64,000 bases of DNA from Liquorilactobacillus capillatus DSM 19910 (GTDB taxonomy: Bacteria > Bacillota > Bacilli > Lactobacillales > Lactobacillaceae). The stretch spans positions 52,577-116,576 of the forward strand of contig NZ_AZEF01000027.1 in NCBI RefSeq assembly GCF_001434915.1, read 5' to 3'. The translations under genes and the position numbers were made by a program. Of the stretch, positions 55,131-63,685 are shown in pieces; positions within the stretch are counted from its first letter, which is position 1, and each line of letters starts with the position of its first letter. The notes beneath the pieces were generated by a model that saw nothing but the letters and a program-made list of their open reading frames with translations, did no database searches and was not told the origin of the DNA.

Positions 55131-55154
55131 TAATGTGAAATATATTTCACATTA
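55131..55154. promoter_or_regulatory. Perfect 24-bp palindrome (XRE operator)
   Basis: Positions 55131-55142 (TAATGTGAAATA) and 55143-55154 (TATTTCACATTA) are exact complements with no spacer. It sits just upstream of the xre gene and probably is its operator. Confidence 0.8.
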
Positions 55155-56058
55155 ACAATACCAAAACTTATATATGAAGCCAACTACACATTTATAAAGG
55201 AATATCGTTGGTATATATCAAGTGTTAAACAACGACTTTGACGAAATTAGTATTTACTACGTGTTACGTGTGAAAGACATTTTTTTCATTCTCAAGCATT
55301 TTAATCATTTCAAACTAGGGTAAAAAGTCTTTCATCAAAGTTCGATCATTATCGATTAGTTGAAAGAATACCACTGCATCTTTTAGCGGTCTAGGAATAA
55401 CTAAAAATACGAGACATAGAAATGATATTGTTCAATAAACTTCAAAGTCAAACAATAAAAGCAGTTCAGATCTGTCTTAAAGTGCTTTTCATTTAATAAT
55501 TATTGCACAATCACTAAAAGTTATGTAACATAGACTCGTAGGTTAGTTATATTGAAACCTACTTTAGTAGCTTAATTTATCAAATCCTGTACACTGCTCT
55601 TGTAAGAAATAAATTTGAATTCTCCTTCAAATGCTTATCTTATGCAGAGCTTGCTGTAAGGACAGTTTTAGTTCTAAAAGAACTGACTGCTATTTTTTAA
55701 CCTACTTTCCATATAGGAAAACTACATTTGGAAATCTTGATTGCGGAAGTACCCCTGCAACCAAGATTTTTGTGTTTATAGCCATTAAATAAAACTATAA
55801 TATAAGCATAATTTAATTAGATAAATTATGCTATTACCAATCATCTTCTAAGCAATATTCTTCAAAGAAACTATTTCTATATATCTTTAATTGCATAACG
55901 CAAAAAAAACAATTGCATTGTGCAATTAAATTGTCACAGCAGCTTAAATGCTATTTATAAAATTAATAAATATTTTTTTATACTAGCTGTTTTATAGATC
56001 ATTTTATTCTATTAATTACATAAGACAAAATTAATATAAAGATTTAAAAAACAATTCA
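55155..56058. other. Hairpin-rich gene-free gap
   Basis: About 900 bases without a supported gene. It contains three hairpins (near 55540-55565, 55657-55700, 55732-55773), the 19-base repeat at 55418, and AT-rich sequence. The last two hairpins look like terminators on the plus strand though no plus-strand gene precedes them. Confidence 0.6.
55732..55773 (+). terminator. Orphan terminator
   Basis: AAATCTTGATTGC pairs with GCAACCAAGATTT (one bulge), followed by TTTTGTGTTT. Confidence 0.65.
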
Positions 56059-56901
56059 TCAAATCTTTTTATTTGAGATAATCTCTTCATGTTCCCTGAT
56101 GTGATTAAGTCGTTCTTTATCTTTTGCAAGTAATAAAAGATATAACGATTCGATCACTGTCATCGCGGCAACTCTTGAAAAATAATACTCGGCTTGTAGT
56201 ACCCTTTGCCTGACTGCTGTTGTTAGGTGTAGATCCGCCTTTAAGGCGATTGGTGAATCAGCACGATTGGTGATAGCGATAATTTTTATTCCTCTTTGAC
56301 GTGCAATATCTATTTGCTTTAATAAGGAGCGTGTTTCCCCTGAATTAGAAATCACCATCAAAACAGCCTGTTTGTTTAAGTTTAAAGTTTGTGCAACAGA
56401 AGTCTCCCATGATTCAGACCCAATAGTTAGAAAACCGCTTTGATTGAATTTGTAGATAGCATCTGCAACTACTGGATAGGTATCCCCTTCAGCAGCTATC
56501 TGAACAATACTGGCCTTTTGGATTATATCTAGTACTTTATCAATAGTAGATGGTGAAACCTGCATCATGGTATTGGTTATCTCGGCTATTTTGTTATCTT
56601 TAATACTTTCAAGTGCCTGACTGCTATTACGGCTATCAATTTTTCGATAATAACTATTTTCATCAGTGGCAACTTTAGCCAATTGCATCTTAAACTCATG
56701 AAAACCCGCTAGGTTTAAATTTCTACAAAAACGAGATACCGAGGCTTCACTGACCTGTGCTTTTTTTGCCAATTTTAAAATTGTGTCGTTAATAATTCCT
56801 GCAGGATCGGCTAGAACTACTTGCGCTATTTTCTGATCAGTCTTAGTCATGCCATTTACTTTACTGTAAATAAAGTCAATAATATTTACTTCACTGTTCA
56901 T
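56059..56901 (-). CDS. RpiR-family transcriptional regulator
   Basis: The 280-residue protein has the RpiR HTH (about residues 15-75: MTKTDQKIAQVVLADPAGII, recognition helix SEASVSRFCRNLNLAGF) and a SIS domain (residues 120-250, VMVISNSGETRSLL binding phosphosugars). It lies divergent from an RpiA-like/Gfo-Idh operon and probably controls it. The ATG at 56901 with GGGGGAAAAG just before it replaces a GTG at 56913. Confidence 0.88.
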   Translation of the reverse strand: MNSEVNIIDFIYSKVNGMTKTDQKIAQVVLADPAGIINDTILKLAKKAQVSEASVSRFCRNLNLAGFHEFKMQLAKVATDENSYYRKIDSRNSSQALESIKDNKIAEITNTMMQVSPSTIDKVLDIIQKASIVQIAAEGDTYPVVADAIYKFNQSGFLTIGSESWETSVAQTLNLNKQAVLMVISNSGETRSLLKQIDIARQRGIKIIAITNRADSPIALKADLHLTTAVRQRVLQAEYYFSRVAAMTVIESLYLLLLAKDKERLNHIREHEEIISNKKI

Positions 56902-57090
56902 CTTTTCCCCCACTATCCACTAAAAAGTACTTCACAAAAGATTTACTCCAAATGTATTCCACATTTTATCAGCTTGTCAAGTGTGCTCATTATTATTGAC
57001 AGCTATCACCGGATACGTTATCATTCATTTGTAAATATTTTTCTTATTTTTATTATTTATGAAATTAATATTCAAAAAAGAGGGATCTTT

Positions 57091-57762
57091 ATGGAAACAA
57101 TTATTGATGTTGCTTTAAATATGCTTCGACCTCATATGACCGTGAGTCTTGGTGGTGGCAGTAATGTTACTAAACTAGCATGTAGAATTGCCGAGACTCG
57201 CAATCTTCCGCTCACAATCTGTACTCCTTCTGAACTAACGGAACTAAAATGCCAAGAACTTGGGCTAACTGTCAAAACACTCTCACAGATTGGTAAGCTT
57301 GATCTTGCTTTTGATGGCTGTGACAGCGTAGATTACCAACTTAATCTTCTCAAGAGCGGCGGTGGTATTCATACATCAGAGAAGATTTACGCACAAACAG
57401 CAGTAAACTATATAATTTTAGCTCCCGCTGCGAAAGTAACTCCGCTCCTGAACCACCACATCCCATTAACCTTGGAAGTAATTACTGCCGCCATACCACA
57501 AGTTTTGCAGTTTACTACACGCCTTGGGTTACGAGCCGTTCAACGAAGCGGTGGCGGTATCGCCAGCTGGGCACGGACACCAGACGGTAACCAGCTAATA
57601 GATTGTTATGCCGCTTCATGGCAAAATATCAACGAACTACAAACGCAGCTCAGTCAGTTCAATGGAGTTGTCAGTACTTCGTATTTTCATCAGTTGGCAT
57701 CTGCGATTATAACTGATCTAGGTGACAAAACGAGTTTAATAACCAAGGGGGAGCTAGCATGA
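57091..57762 (+). CDS. Ribose-5-phosphate isomerase A-like protein (divergent)
   Basis: The 223-residue protein follows RpiA: MTVSLGGGSNVTKLA near residue 12 replaces the SGSTA-type phosphate loop, DLAFDGCDSVDYQ replaces DGADEVD, and LLKSGGGIHTSEKI keeps the Lys and the catalytic Glu in (S/R)EK. The Cys and Ser substitutions in the active-site loop (DGCDSVD) make it a variant whose substrate may not be ribose 5-phosphate. GAGGG precedes the ATG; its stop overlaps the next gene's ATG. Confidence 0.75.
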   Translation: METIIDVALNMLRPHMTVSLGGGSNVTKLACRIAETRNLPLTICTPSELTELKCQELGLTVKTLSQIGKLDLAFDGCDSVDYQLNLLKSGGGIHTSEKIYAQTAVNYIILAPAAKVTPLLNHHIPLTLEVITAAIPQVLQFTTRLGLRAVQRSGGGIASWARTPDGNQLIDCYAASWQNINELQTQLSQFNGVVSTSYFHQLASAIITDLGDKTSLITKGELA

Positions 57763-58736
57763 AAAAATATAATTGGGGTTTAATAGGAACAGGCTGGATA
57801 GCACATGAAATGGCTGATGCTTTAAATCAAGTCAATGGTGAAATATATGCTGTCACAGCTTTAAATAAAGATCGACTGATTAAATTTGCTGCTGATAAAC
57901 ATATAAAAAAATACTATCTTACCGTAGCAGATATGTTAGCCGATCCTAAAATTGACATTATTTATATTGCTACACCACATATCTTTCATTATGATTATAT
58001 AAAAAAAGCCTTGAATGCTGGGAAACATGTTCTTTGTGAGAAAGCTATTACTGTTAATGCCAAACAGTTTGATGAAGTTCAACAGTTAGCTAAAACAAAA
58101 GGGAAAATTTTATCAGAGGGTTTCACTTTATATCATATGCCGATCTTTAAGAAAGTGTTACACGAAATCGCTGCAAATAAGCTGGGAAAAATCAAGATGA
58201 TTCAAGTTAATTTTGGCAGCCTTAAGGACTTTGACCCGCAAAACCGCTTCTTCAATAAGGATCTTGCTGGTGGGGCTCTTTTGGATATCGGGGGTTATGC
58301 CGTTGCTTTTGCACGGCTTTTCTTAGCTGAACAACCTAATACGACCCTGACAACCGTTAAATTTTTTGAAACTGGGGTCGATGAGCAAGCAGGAATTATC
58401 CTAAAAAACAGTCGCCAGCAGTTAGCCGTTATTTCGTTATCAATGCGCGCTAAGCAACCCAAGCGCGGACTCGTTTCAGGAACTAAAGGATATGTCGAGA
58501 TAAATAATTACCCACGGGCAACAACAGCTGAATTTACTTATACCGCTGATGCACATACAGAGCAACATAACACGATCGTAGCTGGTAATTCAAGCCAAGC
58601 ACTGTGTTATGAAGTAGCAGACATACAGCGCTATATCGAAAACGGCCATGATAATGGTCAACTAGACTTATCACATGATATCGCACATCTTCTTGACTCA
58701 GTACGAACCTCATGGGGCTTAGAATTCCCTTCTTAA
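57759..58736 (+). CDS. Gfo/Idh/MocA-family oxidoreductase
   Basis: The 325-residue protein has the NAD-binding start NWGLIGTGWIAHEMADAL, then IIYIATPHIFHYDYIKKALN, and the strictly conserved EK of HVLCEKAITVNAKQF, followed by GGALLDIGGYAV with the family's Asp-x-Gly. Its ATG overlaps the RpiA-like stop (ATGA), so the two are translationally coupled. Substrate is likely a sugar or sugar phosphate; RpiR is the candidate regulator. Confidence 0.92.
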   Translation: MKKYNWGLIGTGWIAHEMADALNQVNGEIYAVTALNKDRLIKFAADKHIKKYYLTVADMLADPKIDIIYIATPHIFHYDYIKKALNAGKHVLCEKAITVNAKQFDEVQQLAKTKGKILSEGFTLYHMPIFKKVLHEIAANKLGKIKMIQVNFGSLKDFDPQNRFFNKDLAGGALLDIGGYAVAFARLFLAEQPNTTLTTVKFFETGVDEQAGIILKNSRQQLAVISLSMRAKQPKRGLVSGTKGYVEINNYPRATTAEFTYTADAHTEQHNTIVAGNSSQALCYEVADIQRYIENGHDNGQLDLSHDIAHLLDSVRTSWGLEFPS

Positions 58737-58903
58737 TTGGGAATTTAATAGGGTCTATCTTAACATCTTCAACAGCCTTTGTTTTTCATTGTCACCAGTA
58801 CGCGTGCCCTCGCCATGGCAAGCTGATTATTTGCACATACTAAGTACTCTAGTAGTATATGAACTGTAAATAATTAAATAATATTGCAAAGGAGTGACCC
58901 TTA

Positions 58904-59335
58904 GTGGAAAGCGACAAGGAATTAAAGGAACGACTCTCAAAGGAAGAATATGAGGTAACTCAACATGCAGCTACTGAGCACCCCTTTTCCGGTAAATATG
59001 ATGATTTCTATCAGGATGGTATCTACGTTGATGTCGTTAGTGGGCAGGCACTCTTCAGCTCAAAAGATAAATATGATGCGGGCTGTGGCTGGCCTTCATT
59101 TACGCAACCGATCAAAAAAGAAAATATTACTGAACATGTTGACAATTCTTTGTTAATGACACGAACAGAAGTCAAAAGCCAAGAAGCAGCCTCCCATCTT
59201 GGACATGTTTTTAATGATGGGCCTGTTGACGCTGGCGGCATGCGTTACTGTATAAATTCTGCTGCATTAAAATTTATTCCTGTCAACAAATTGGAACAAG
59301 CTGGTTATGGAGAATACCGTAATTTATTTGATTGA
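58904..59335 (+). CDS. msrB: Peptide methionine sulfoxide reductase B
   Basis: The 143-residue protein has the MsrB features: [16 protein letters not shown] (a CxxC-lacking type), the [11 protein letters not shown] loop and the catalytic Cys in RYCINSAAL. The start is GTG, preceded by AAAGGAG. It reduces methionine R-sulfoxide and complements MsrA at 53279. The second zinc-binding CxxC pair is absent, so it is a zinc-free MsrB. Confidence 0.92.
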   Translation: MESDKELKERLSKEEYEVTQHAATEHPFSGKYDDFYQDGIYVDVVSGQALFSSKDKYDAGCGWPSFTQPIKKENITEHVDNSLLMTRTEVKSQEAASHLGHVFNDGPVDAGGMRYCINSAALKFIPVNKLEQAGYGEYRNLFD

Positions 59336-59348
59336 ATAAGCTAAAGAG

Positions 59349-59381
59349 GACTAAGTCAAAATCACTCTGACTTAGTCTTTT
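59349..59381. terminator. msrB / niaP bidirectional terminator
   Basis: GACTAAGTCA (59349-59358) and TGACTTAGTC (59368-59377) form a perfect stem, then TTTTAG. Confidence 0.85.
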
Positions 59382-59407
59382 AGTGTATTTATTTAAGTAA
59401 ATTTTCG

Positions 59408-60619
59408 CTAATTATCAAGTACTTTTCCCATCGTTTCATGCCCATAAACAACAATCATAATTACTGCAATAATAATTGAAATACAAAACACACCAAAAAT
59501 AATTGTGAAAGAAGCTCCTTGGCTTATTAAACTCCCTACCATTAAGGGACCTAGCACTCCGCCAATACGACCAACACCCGCTGCAACGCCTGTCCCTGTC
59601 CCGCGAATTTCTAACGGGTACTGTTCGGGTGAATATGCATAAAGCGTCCCCCATGCTCCAAGATTGAAGAAAGATAGTAAAATACCAAAAAGTAAGATTG
59701 AACTTATTCCATCCACAGTTCCAAAACCTAAAGCACTAACCGCAGTTCCTAATAAAAAAAAGGTTAAAACCCATTTACGTCCTAGACGCTCAACTAACCA
59801 AGCTGCAACAAAGTAACCTGGCAGCTGAGATAATGTCATAATTAAAGTGTATCCAAAACTATGAATTATACTATAACCCTTAAGAACAAGGACACTTGGC
59901 AGCCATAAAAACATACCATAGTAAGAAAAAACAACCATAAACCAGACTACCCACAACATTAAAGTAGCTCTAGCATACCGAGGTGACCACAATTCTTTCA
60001 ATGCGGTAATAAGCTCAGGCCGCTCCTGCTTAACAAGACTATTTTTTTTAATATAGCTCTGAGACTCACGTAAACCATAGCGTAGGTAAAGAGCATATAA
60101 AGCTGGCAAAGCTGAGAAAAGTAAAGCAATCCGCCAGCCCCATACTGGAATAACAAAGTATGAGATAATTGCTGCAACAAGCCAGCCTCCTGCCCAAAAA
60201 CTCTCCAGCAAAACAACTATCCTACCACGGCTTTCAACCGGAACGTTCTCTGAAACTAACGTCGAAGCAACTGGCAGCTCACCACCAAGACCGGTACCAA
60301 CAAAAAAACGTAAAATAATAAATGATGCATAACCTGTTGTTAAGGCTGATAGTCCTGTTCCTATCGAAAAAACTAAGAGCGTCATAATCAAGACATCTTT
60401 TCTACCCAAACGATCTGCTAGAATACCAAATAAAATAGCTCCCAAAGCCATTCCAATTGAACTAACGCTGCCAATCCAACCTAGTTGGACCTCATTAAGA
60501 TGCCACTCTAATTTAAGAGCTGCGATTACAAAAGAAAGCATCCCAACATCCATTGCATCAAATAACCATGCTAAACCAGTCGCAATGAGTAATGATTTAG
60601 GCGCATATTTGTTTTGCAA
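59408..60619 (-). CDS. niaP: NiaP-type MFS transporter (niacin/vitamin)
   Basis: The 403-residue, 12-helix transporter matches the Bacillus NiaP/YceI pattern: LLIATGLAWLFDAMDVGMLS, GILADRLGRKDVLIM, GTGLGGELPVASTLVSENVP, LLESFWAGGWLVAA, YYGMFLWLPSVLVLKGYS, and FNLGAWGTLYAYSPEQYP. These segments are close to those I know from NiaP, so niacin uptake is likely. The start is TTG at 60619 after GGAGG. NiaR-type boxes lie upstream. Confidence 0.8.
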   Translation of the reverse strand: MQNKYAPKSLLIATGLAWLFDAMDVGMLSFVIAALKLEWHLNEVQLGWIGSVSSIGMALGAILFGILADRLGRKDVLIMTLLVFSIGTGLSALTTGYASFIILRFFVGTGLGGELPVASTLVSENVPVESRGRIVVLLESFWAGGWLVAAIISYFVIPVWGWRIALLFSALPALYALYLRYGLRESQSYIKKNSLVKQERPELITALKELWSPRYARATLMLWVVWFMVVFSYYGMFLWLPSVLVLKGYSIIHSFGYTLIMTLSQLPGYFVAAWLVERLGRKWVLTFFLLGTAVSALGFGTVDGISSILLFGILLSFFNLGAWGTLYAYSPEQYPLEIRGTGTGVAAGVGRIGGVLGPLMVGSLISQGASFTIIFGVFCISIIIAVIMIVVYGHETMGKVLDN

Positions 60620-60661
60620 TATTCCTGAACCTCCAATAATACTTTAAATTCAGCCCCCTAA

Positions 60662-60723
60662 GTGTCTTGACACCCATAAAAACTGTAATTAAAGTAAACA
60701 CCTTTAGGGGGTGTCTTGTCAAT
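60662..60723 (-). promoter_or_regulatory. NiaR-like boxes and promoter of niaP
   Basis: GTGTCTTGACAC (60662-60673) is a 12-bp dyad with a TT centre, and a partial copy GGTGTCTTGTCA occurs at 60710-60721. On the minus strand TTGACA (near 60718-60723) begins a promoter overlapping the second box. The motif resembles what I recall of the NiaR (nicotinate repressor) site. Confidence 0.5.
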
Positions 60724-60813
60724 AGTTCTCTCAACAATAACTACATAAAGTTTTTAATAGCTAGATGTCATAATAGCCAATCAACTATTCATTAGCACGT
60801 ATTTGGATAAAAT

Positions 60814-60872
60814 AAATAAGAGTAACTGGTTCAAAAATAAAATTTTGATTCAGTTATTCTTATTAACTTTAT
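60814..60872 (-). terminator. uspA terminator
   Basis: AATAAGAGTAACTGGTTCAAAA pairs imperfectly with TTTTGATTCAGTTATTCTTATT, about 20 bases past the uspA stop. Confidence 0.7.
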
Positions 60873-60895
60873 ATTATTTATTTTTATTTCGGTTA

Positions 60896-61324
60896 TTATT
60901 TTACGACCAATACTGAGCAATCAGCATTTCTTAAGACATAACTCGTATGTGAACCAATCATCACTTTTTCAAGAGCATTCAATCCGGTATCACCTAAAAC
61001 AATTAAGTCAATCTTATGTTCTTCTGGAAAAGAAGTTGCTAAAACTGTTTTAGTGTTACCAATAATTACTTTACCTGTAACATCAATCCCAGTTTTTTGT
61101 GCTTTTTCCATATAGGGCTTGATTTTTCCTTCCGCTTCTTGTGCTTGATCTTGATAAAAGTCATCACTGACTCTGAATGACCAATCCATCCCGCGGTCCC
61201 GATTAACTACCCATAACAAGTATAGTTCTGCTGAAAATGTCCGCGCCAAGTCGCATGCTGCAGTATAAGCAAGATCCGCTTGTTTTGAACCATCTAGACC
61301 AACTAAAATACGTTCGTAACCCAT
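60896..61324 (-). CDS. Universal stress protein (UspA family)
   Basis: The 142-residue protein has the UspA core ERILVGLDGSKQADLAYTAA, LYLLWVVNRDRG and the ATP-binding motif DLIVLGDTGLNALEKVMIGSHTSYVLRNADCSVLVV (G-2x-G-9x-G-S/T). GGGGGGAG precedes the ATG. A hairpin CCATGG / CCATGG sits in its leader at 61364-61380, where a Lacto-usp type RNA might be expected; I cannot confirm it. Confidence 0.9.
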   Translation of the reverse strand: MGYERILVGLDGSKQADLAYTAACDLARTFSAELYLLWVVNRDRGMDWSFRVSDDFYQDQAQEAEGKIKPYMEKAQKTGIDVTGKVIIGNTKTVLATSFPEEHKIDLIVLGDTGLNALEKVMIGSHTSYVLRNADCSVLVVK

Positions 61325-61363
61325 AGAACTCCCCCCTATTTAAAAATTCAATTCGACTAACTT

Positions 61364-61380
61364 CCATGGATAACCCATGG
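61364..61380 (-). ncRNA. Possible Lacto-usp-like leader hairpin
   Basis: CCATGG (61364-61369), ATAAC, CCATGG (61375-61380) form a 6-bp hairpin about 45 bases upstream of uspA. Conserved RNA leaders upstream of usp genes are known in Lactobacillales, but structural consensus cannot be tested here. Confidence 0.3.
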
Positions 61381-61529
61381 AAAAACCAGCAAAAAATTCA
61401 AATAATAAGGTCTAATCTACATTTTAATCTACTCTTCCTTGCTGCCTTCATTGTAACATTATTATTCAAAAATAATGTACCTAAGCTACTCTTCTTTCCT
61501 GGGAGCATTATAAACAATATTTCATGATC

Positions 61530-61577
61530 AAAAAAGCACATTATTTATCGTCAATCTTCAACGACAAATAATGTACT
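61530..61577 (-). terminator. Terminator of the chemotaxis gene
   Basis: On the minus strand GTACATTATTTGTCG / CGATAAATAATGTGC form a long stem followed by TTTTTTG. Confidence 0.85.
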
Positions 61578-61591
61578 TATTCTTAAGCCTA

Positions 61592-62530
61592 TTAACCTAG
61601 CTCTCCGGGTTTAATATTACCGTGACTAACAGTAAACAGATCATTTAATGCCGCAACTGAACTACGTAACTGTGATGATTCATCTGTTAAGACATCGTAA
61701 GACTGCTTATTTTCTTCCATCATTTGGTGGGTAGATGAGATCATCGTAAGTGTTTCCTCAGAGCTAGTAGAAATATTTTGAACTTGTTGTGCAATATTAC
61801 CGATTCTTTCCTGAATATTAATTGCTTCTTTATGAACTTGAGAGGATAATTCACGAATCTCCTTTGCGACAACATTAAAGCCTTGCCCCTGTTCACCCGC
61901 ACGCGCAGCTTCAATCGCCGCATTGATTGCTAACATATTAGTTTGTCGCGAGATTTCACGAATTGCATTAATAATTCCGTCAGCCTGGGCAGCTTGTTTC
62001 GACAAAACAACACTTGTTTCCTTATTCTTTTCAGAAAAAGTCATAATATTTTGCATATCTTCCTGCAAGGAGACCAGTGTATCTTGCCCTGTTTTGGATA
62101 AATCATTTAGTGTTGATGAGATATTTTGAACACCCGCTAACGCTGTATTAGATTTCTTTGTCCGCGCGGTAATATCAAAACAAACCTTCATCACAGAAAT
62201 AACCTGTTTTTTGTCATCTGTAATAGGAAAATAATTTGCTTCTAGATAAACCTTTTTATCATTTTTGCTTTTACGGATAATTCGGTCTTGAAAACTTTGT
62301 CCATTAAGTAAATTATTCCAAAAAAGGTGGTAAGCCTCACTCTGTGAAAACTCTGGAAAACATAGATCTTGATGATGTAGTTCCATCAACTCAGGAACAC
62401 TATAGCCTAAAGTTTTAGCAAATAACGGTGTTGCGTAAATAACTTTTCTATTCGTATCAAAAAGTATAATTGCTAGTTTTTTTGAAAACGCAGTTGAAAT
62501 TGCGGTTTCGATTATTTTATCGGTTTCCAT
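61592..62530 (-). CDS. Soluble PAS plus MCP-signal chemotaxis transducer
   Basis: The 312-residue protein has a PAS domain (about residues 8-125: [23 protein letters not shown], then a PAC-like [12 protein letters not shown]) and a methyl-accepting signal domain with the conserved hairpin tip [46 protein letters not shown]. It has no membrane helix. The signal tip would engage CheW/CheA, implying a chemotaxis system elsewhere. AAGGAG is eight bases before the ATG at 62530, better than a TTG at 62536. Confidence 0.88.
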   Translation of the reverse strand: METDKIIETAISTAFSKKLAIILFDTNRKVIYATPLFAKTLGYSVPELMELHHQDLCFPEFSQSEAYHLFWNNLLNGQSFQDRIIRKSKNDKKVYLEANYFPITDDKKQVISVMKVCFDITARTKKSNTALAGVQNISSTLNDLSKTGQDTLVSLQEDMQNIMTFSEKNKETSVVLSKQAAQADGIINAIREISRQTNMLAINAAIEAARAGEQGQGFNVVAKEIRELSSQVHKEAINIQERIGNIAQQVQNISTSSEETLTMISSTHQMMEENKQSYDVLTDESSQLRSSVAALNDLFTVSHGNIKPGELG

Positions 62531-62780
62531 CTTCAAAACTCCTTCAGTTAACGTCTTATGTTTAATAAGATTGACATTCTATTCACTTATCAGTACCACT
62601 AAGATTATTAATCGGTTAATCCGATTAAAATTTAAGTAAAAGTAACTATAATTTTTTATTTTTATCTCATTTATTTATCAAATAACTATTTTTCTTCTAA
62701 TATCGCTAATATAGGCTCTTGACACTTTTAATTAGGCTTTGCCTCTAACTATAATATGTGCTAAAATAGTTCTGGTTAAC

Positions 62781-62853
62781 GGGTTATTAGCTCAGTTGGG
62801 AGAGCGCCTGCTTCGCATGTAGGAGGTCGCCGGTTCAAGTCCGGCATGATCCA
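62781..62853 (+). tRNA. tRNA-Ala (anticodon CGC)
   Basis: All arms fold: acceptor GGGTTAT/ATGATCC with the G3-T70 wobble that identifies alanine tRNAs, D arm GCTC/GAGC, anticodon stem CCTGC/GTAGG with loop TTCGCAT (anticodon CGC, reading GCG), T arm GCCGG/CCGGC. The CCA end is not encoded. Confidence 0.93.
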
Positions 62854-62999
62854 TAAGTTAACATGTAACCAGTGATTATGGCTTGTAAAGGAGCGATATT
62901 GCTGGTTTTTTATTTTAAATAGATGTAGCCTACGTTTACTGAATTACAAAAAAAGAGAATCAAAAGGAGAACTACAAATTTTCTTCTGGCGGCAAGTGG

Positions 63000-63027
63000 C
63001 TGTTACTCAATCGAGTAGCAGTTTTTT
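63000..63027 (+). terminator. Terminator after the tRNA
   Basis: CTGTTACTC (63000-63008) and GAGTAGCAG (63013-63021) with loop AATC, then TTTTTT. About 150 bases past the tRNA. Confidence 0.8.
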
Positions 63028-63397
63028 AGTGCAGAAAACTACTTCCCTTAAAAACCAACATTATTAAAATATAAAAATAATTAATTGAGCCAAATAAACA
63101 TAACACTTGTAACATAAGCAAAAATAATTTAACAAGAAAAGTAGTACGTGTCCCTGGAAGATATTTTCTTTCTACATAGCTTGACTTACTAACATAACTA
63201 ACACATATTAATAACAAGGGTAATATGAAAACTAGATACTTTCCTCTTCCCCAATAATCCACGGAGCTTAACCCTATATGCAGCGGAACTATGCTTGGTA
63301 AATAAAAGTATAGGATACAAGCTAAAAATAATTCCAAAACATAAATTATCAGAAAGTAGTAAAACGAGCATTCATAAACTTTGTTAAACTTCAACAT
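63026..63397 (-). CDS. DUF1648-like membrane protein
   Basis: The 123-residue protein has three to four helices and a DUF1648-type motif YLPSIVPLHIGLSSVDYWGRGKYL (residues 32-55, P-x-x-x-P-x-H). Such domains occur in membrane anchors of peptidase and bacteriocin-related proteins. GAGG precedes the ATG. It stands alone here; the function is unknown. Confidence 0.6.
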   Translation of the reverse strand: MLKFNKVYECSFYYFLIIYVLELFLACILYFYLPSIVPLHIGLSSVDYWGRGKYLVFILPLLLICVSYVSKSSYVERKYLPGTRTTFLVKLFLLMLQVLCLFGSINYFYILIMLVFKGSSFLH

Positions 63398-63591
63398 CTA
63401 TATCGCCTCTTTAATTTTGATTAACACCTCTGCAAGACACACTGATATAATCTTCTATCTATTTCATTGTACAACTTAATAGTTAATGTTACGATATACA
63501 ATCAAGATAATACCTAAAAAATATTATTAAAACTAGAGAAAATAGATAAATTGAAAAAATAAAAAGAACGTCTTACTTTTAGATTAACATT

Positions 63592-63661
63592 AAATGGTTC
63601 TACAATATTGAGTGTTGCTGAATTTTTACATCAACACTCAATATTGTAAAACCATTTTTTT
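63592..63661. terminator. Long hairpin, possible terminator
   Basis: Positions 63592-63617 and 63632-63657 are inverted complements over 26 positions with a single mismatch (63600/63649) and a 14-base loop, ending in TTTT on the plus strand. No plus-strand gene precedes it. On the minus strand it lies just past the Nudix stop. Confidence 0.6.
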
Positions 63662-63685
63662 GTTTATCAAAATTAATGTATCTTC

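Noticed and set aside
62781-63030. Integrated element attachment site at tRNA-Ala
   Set aside because: No repeat of the tRNA 3' end is found within the window, and no integrase is adjacent.
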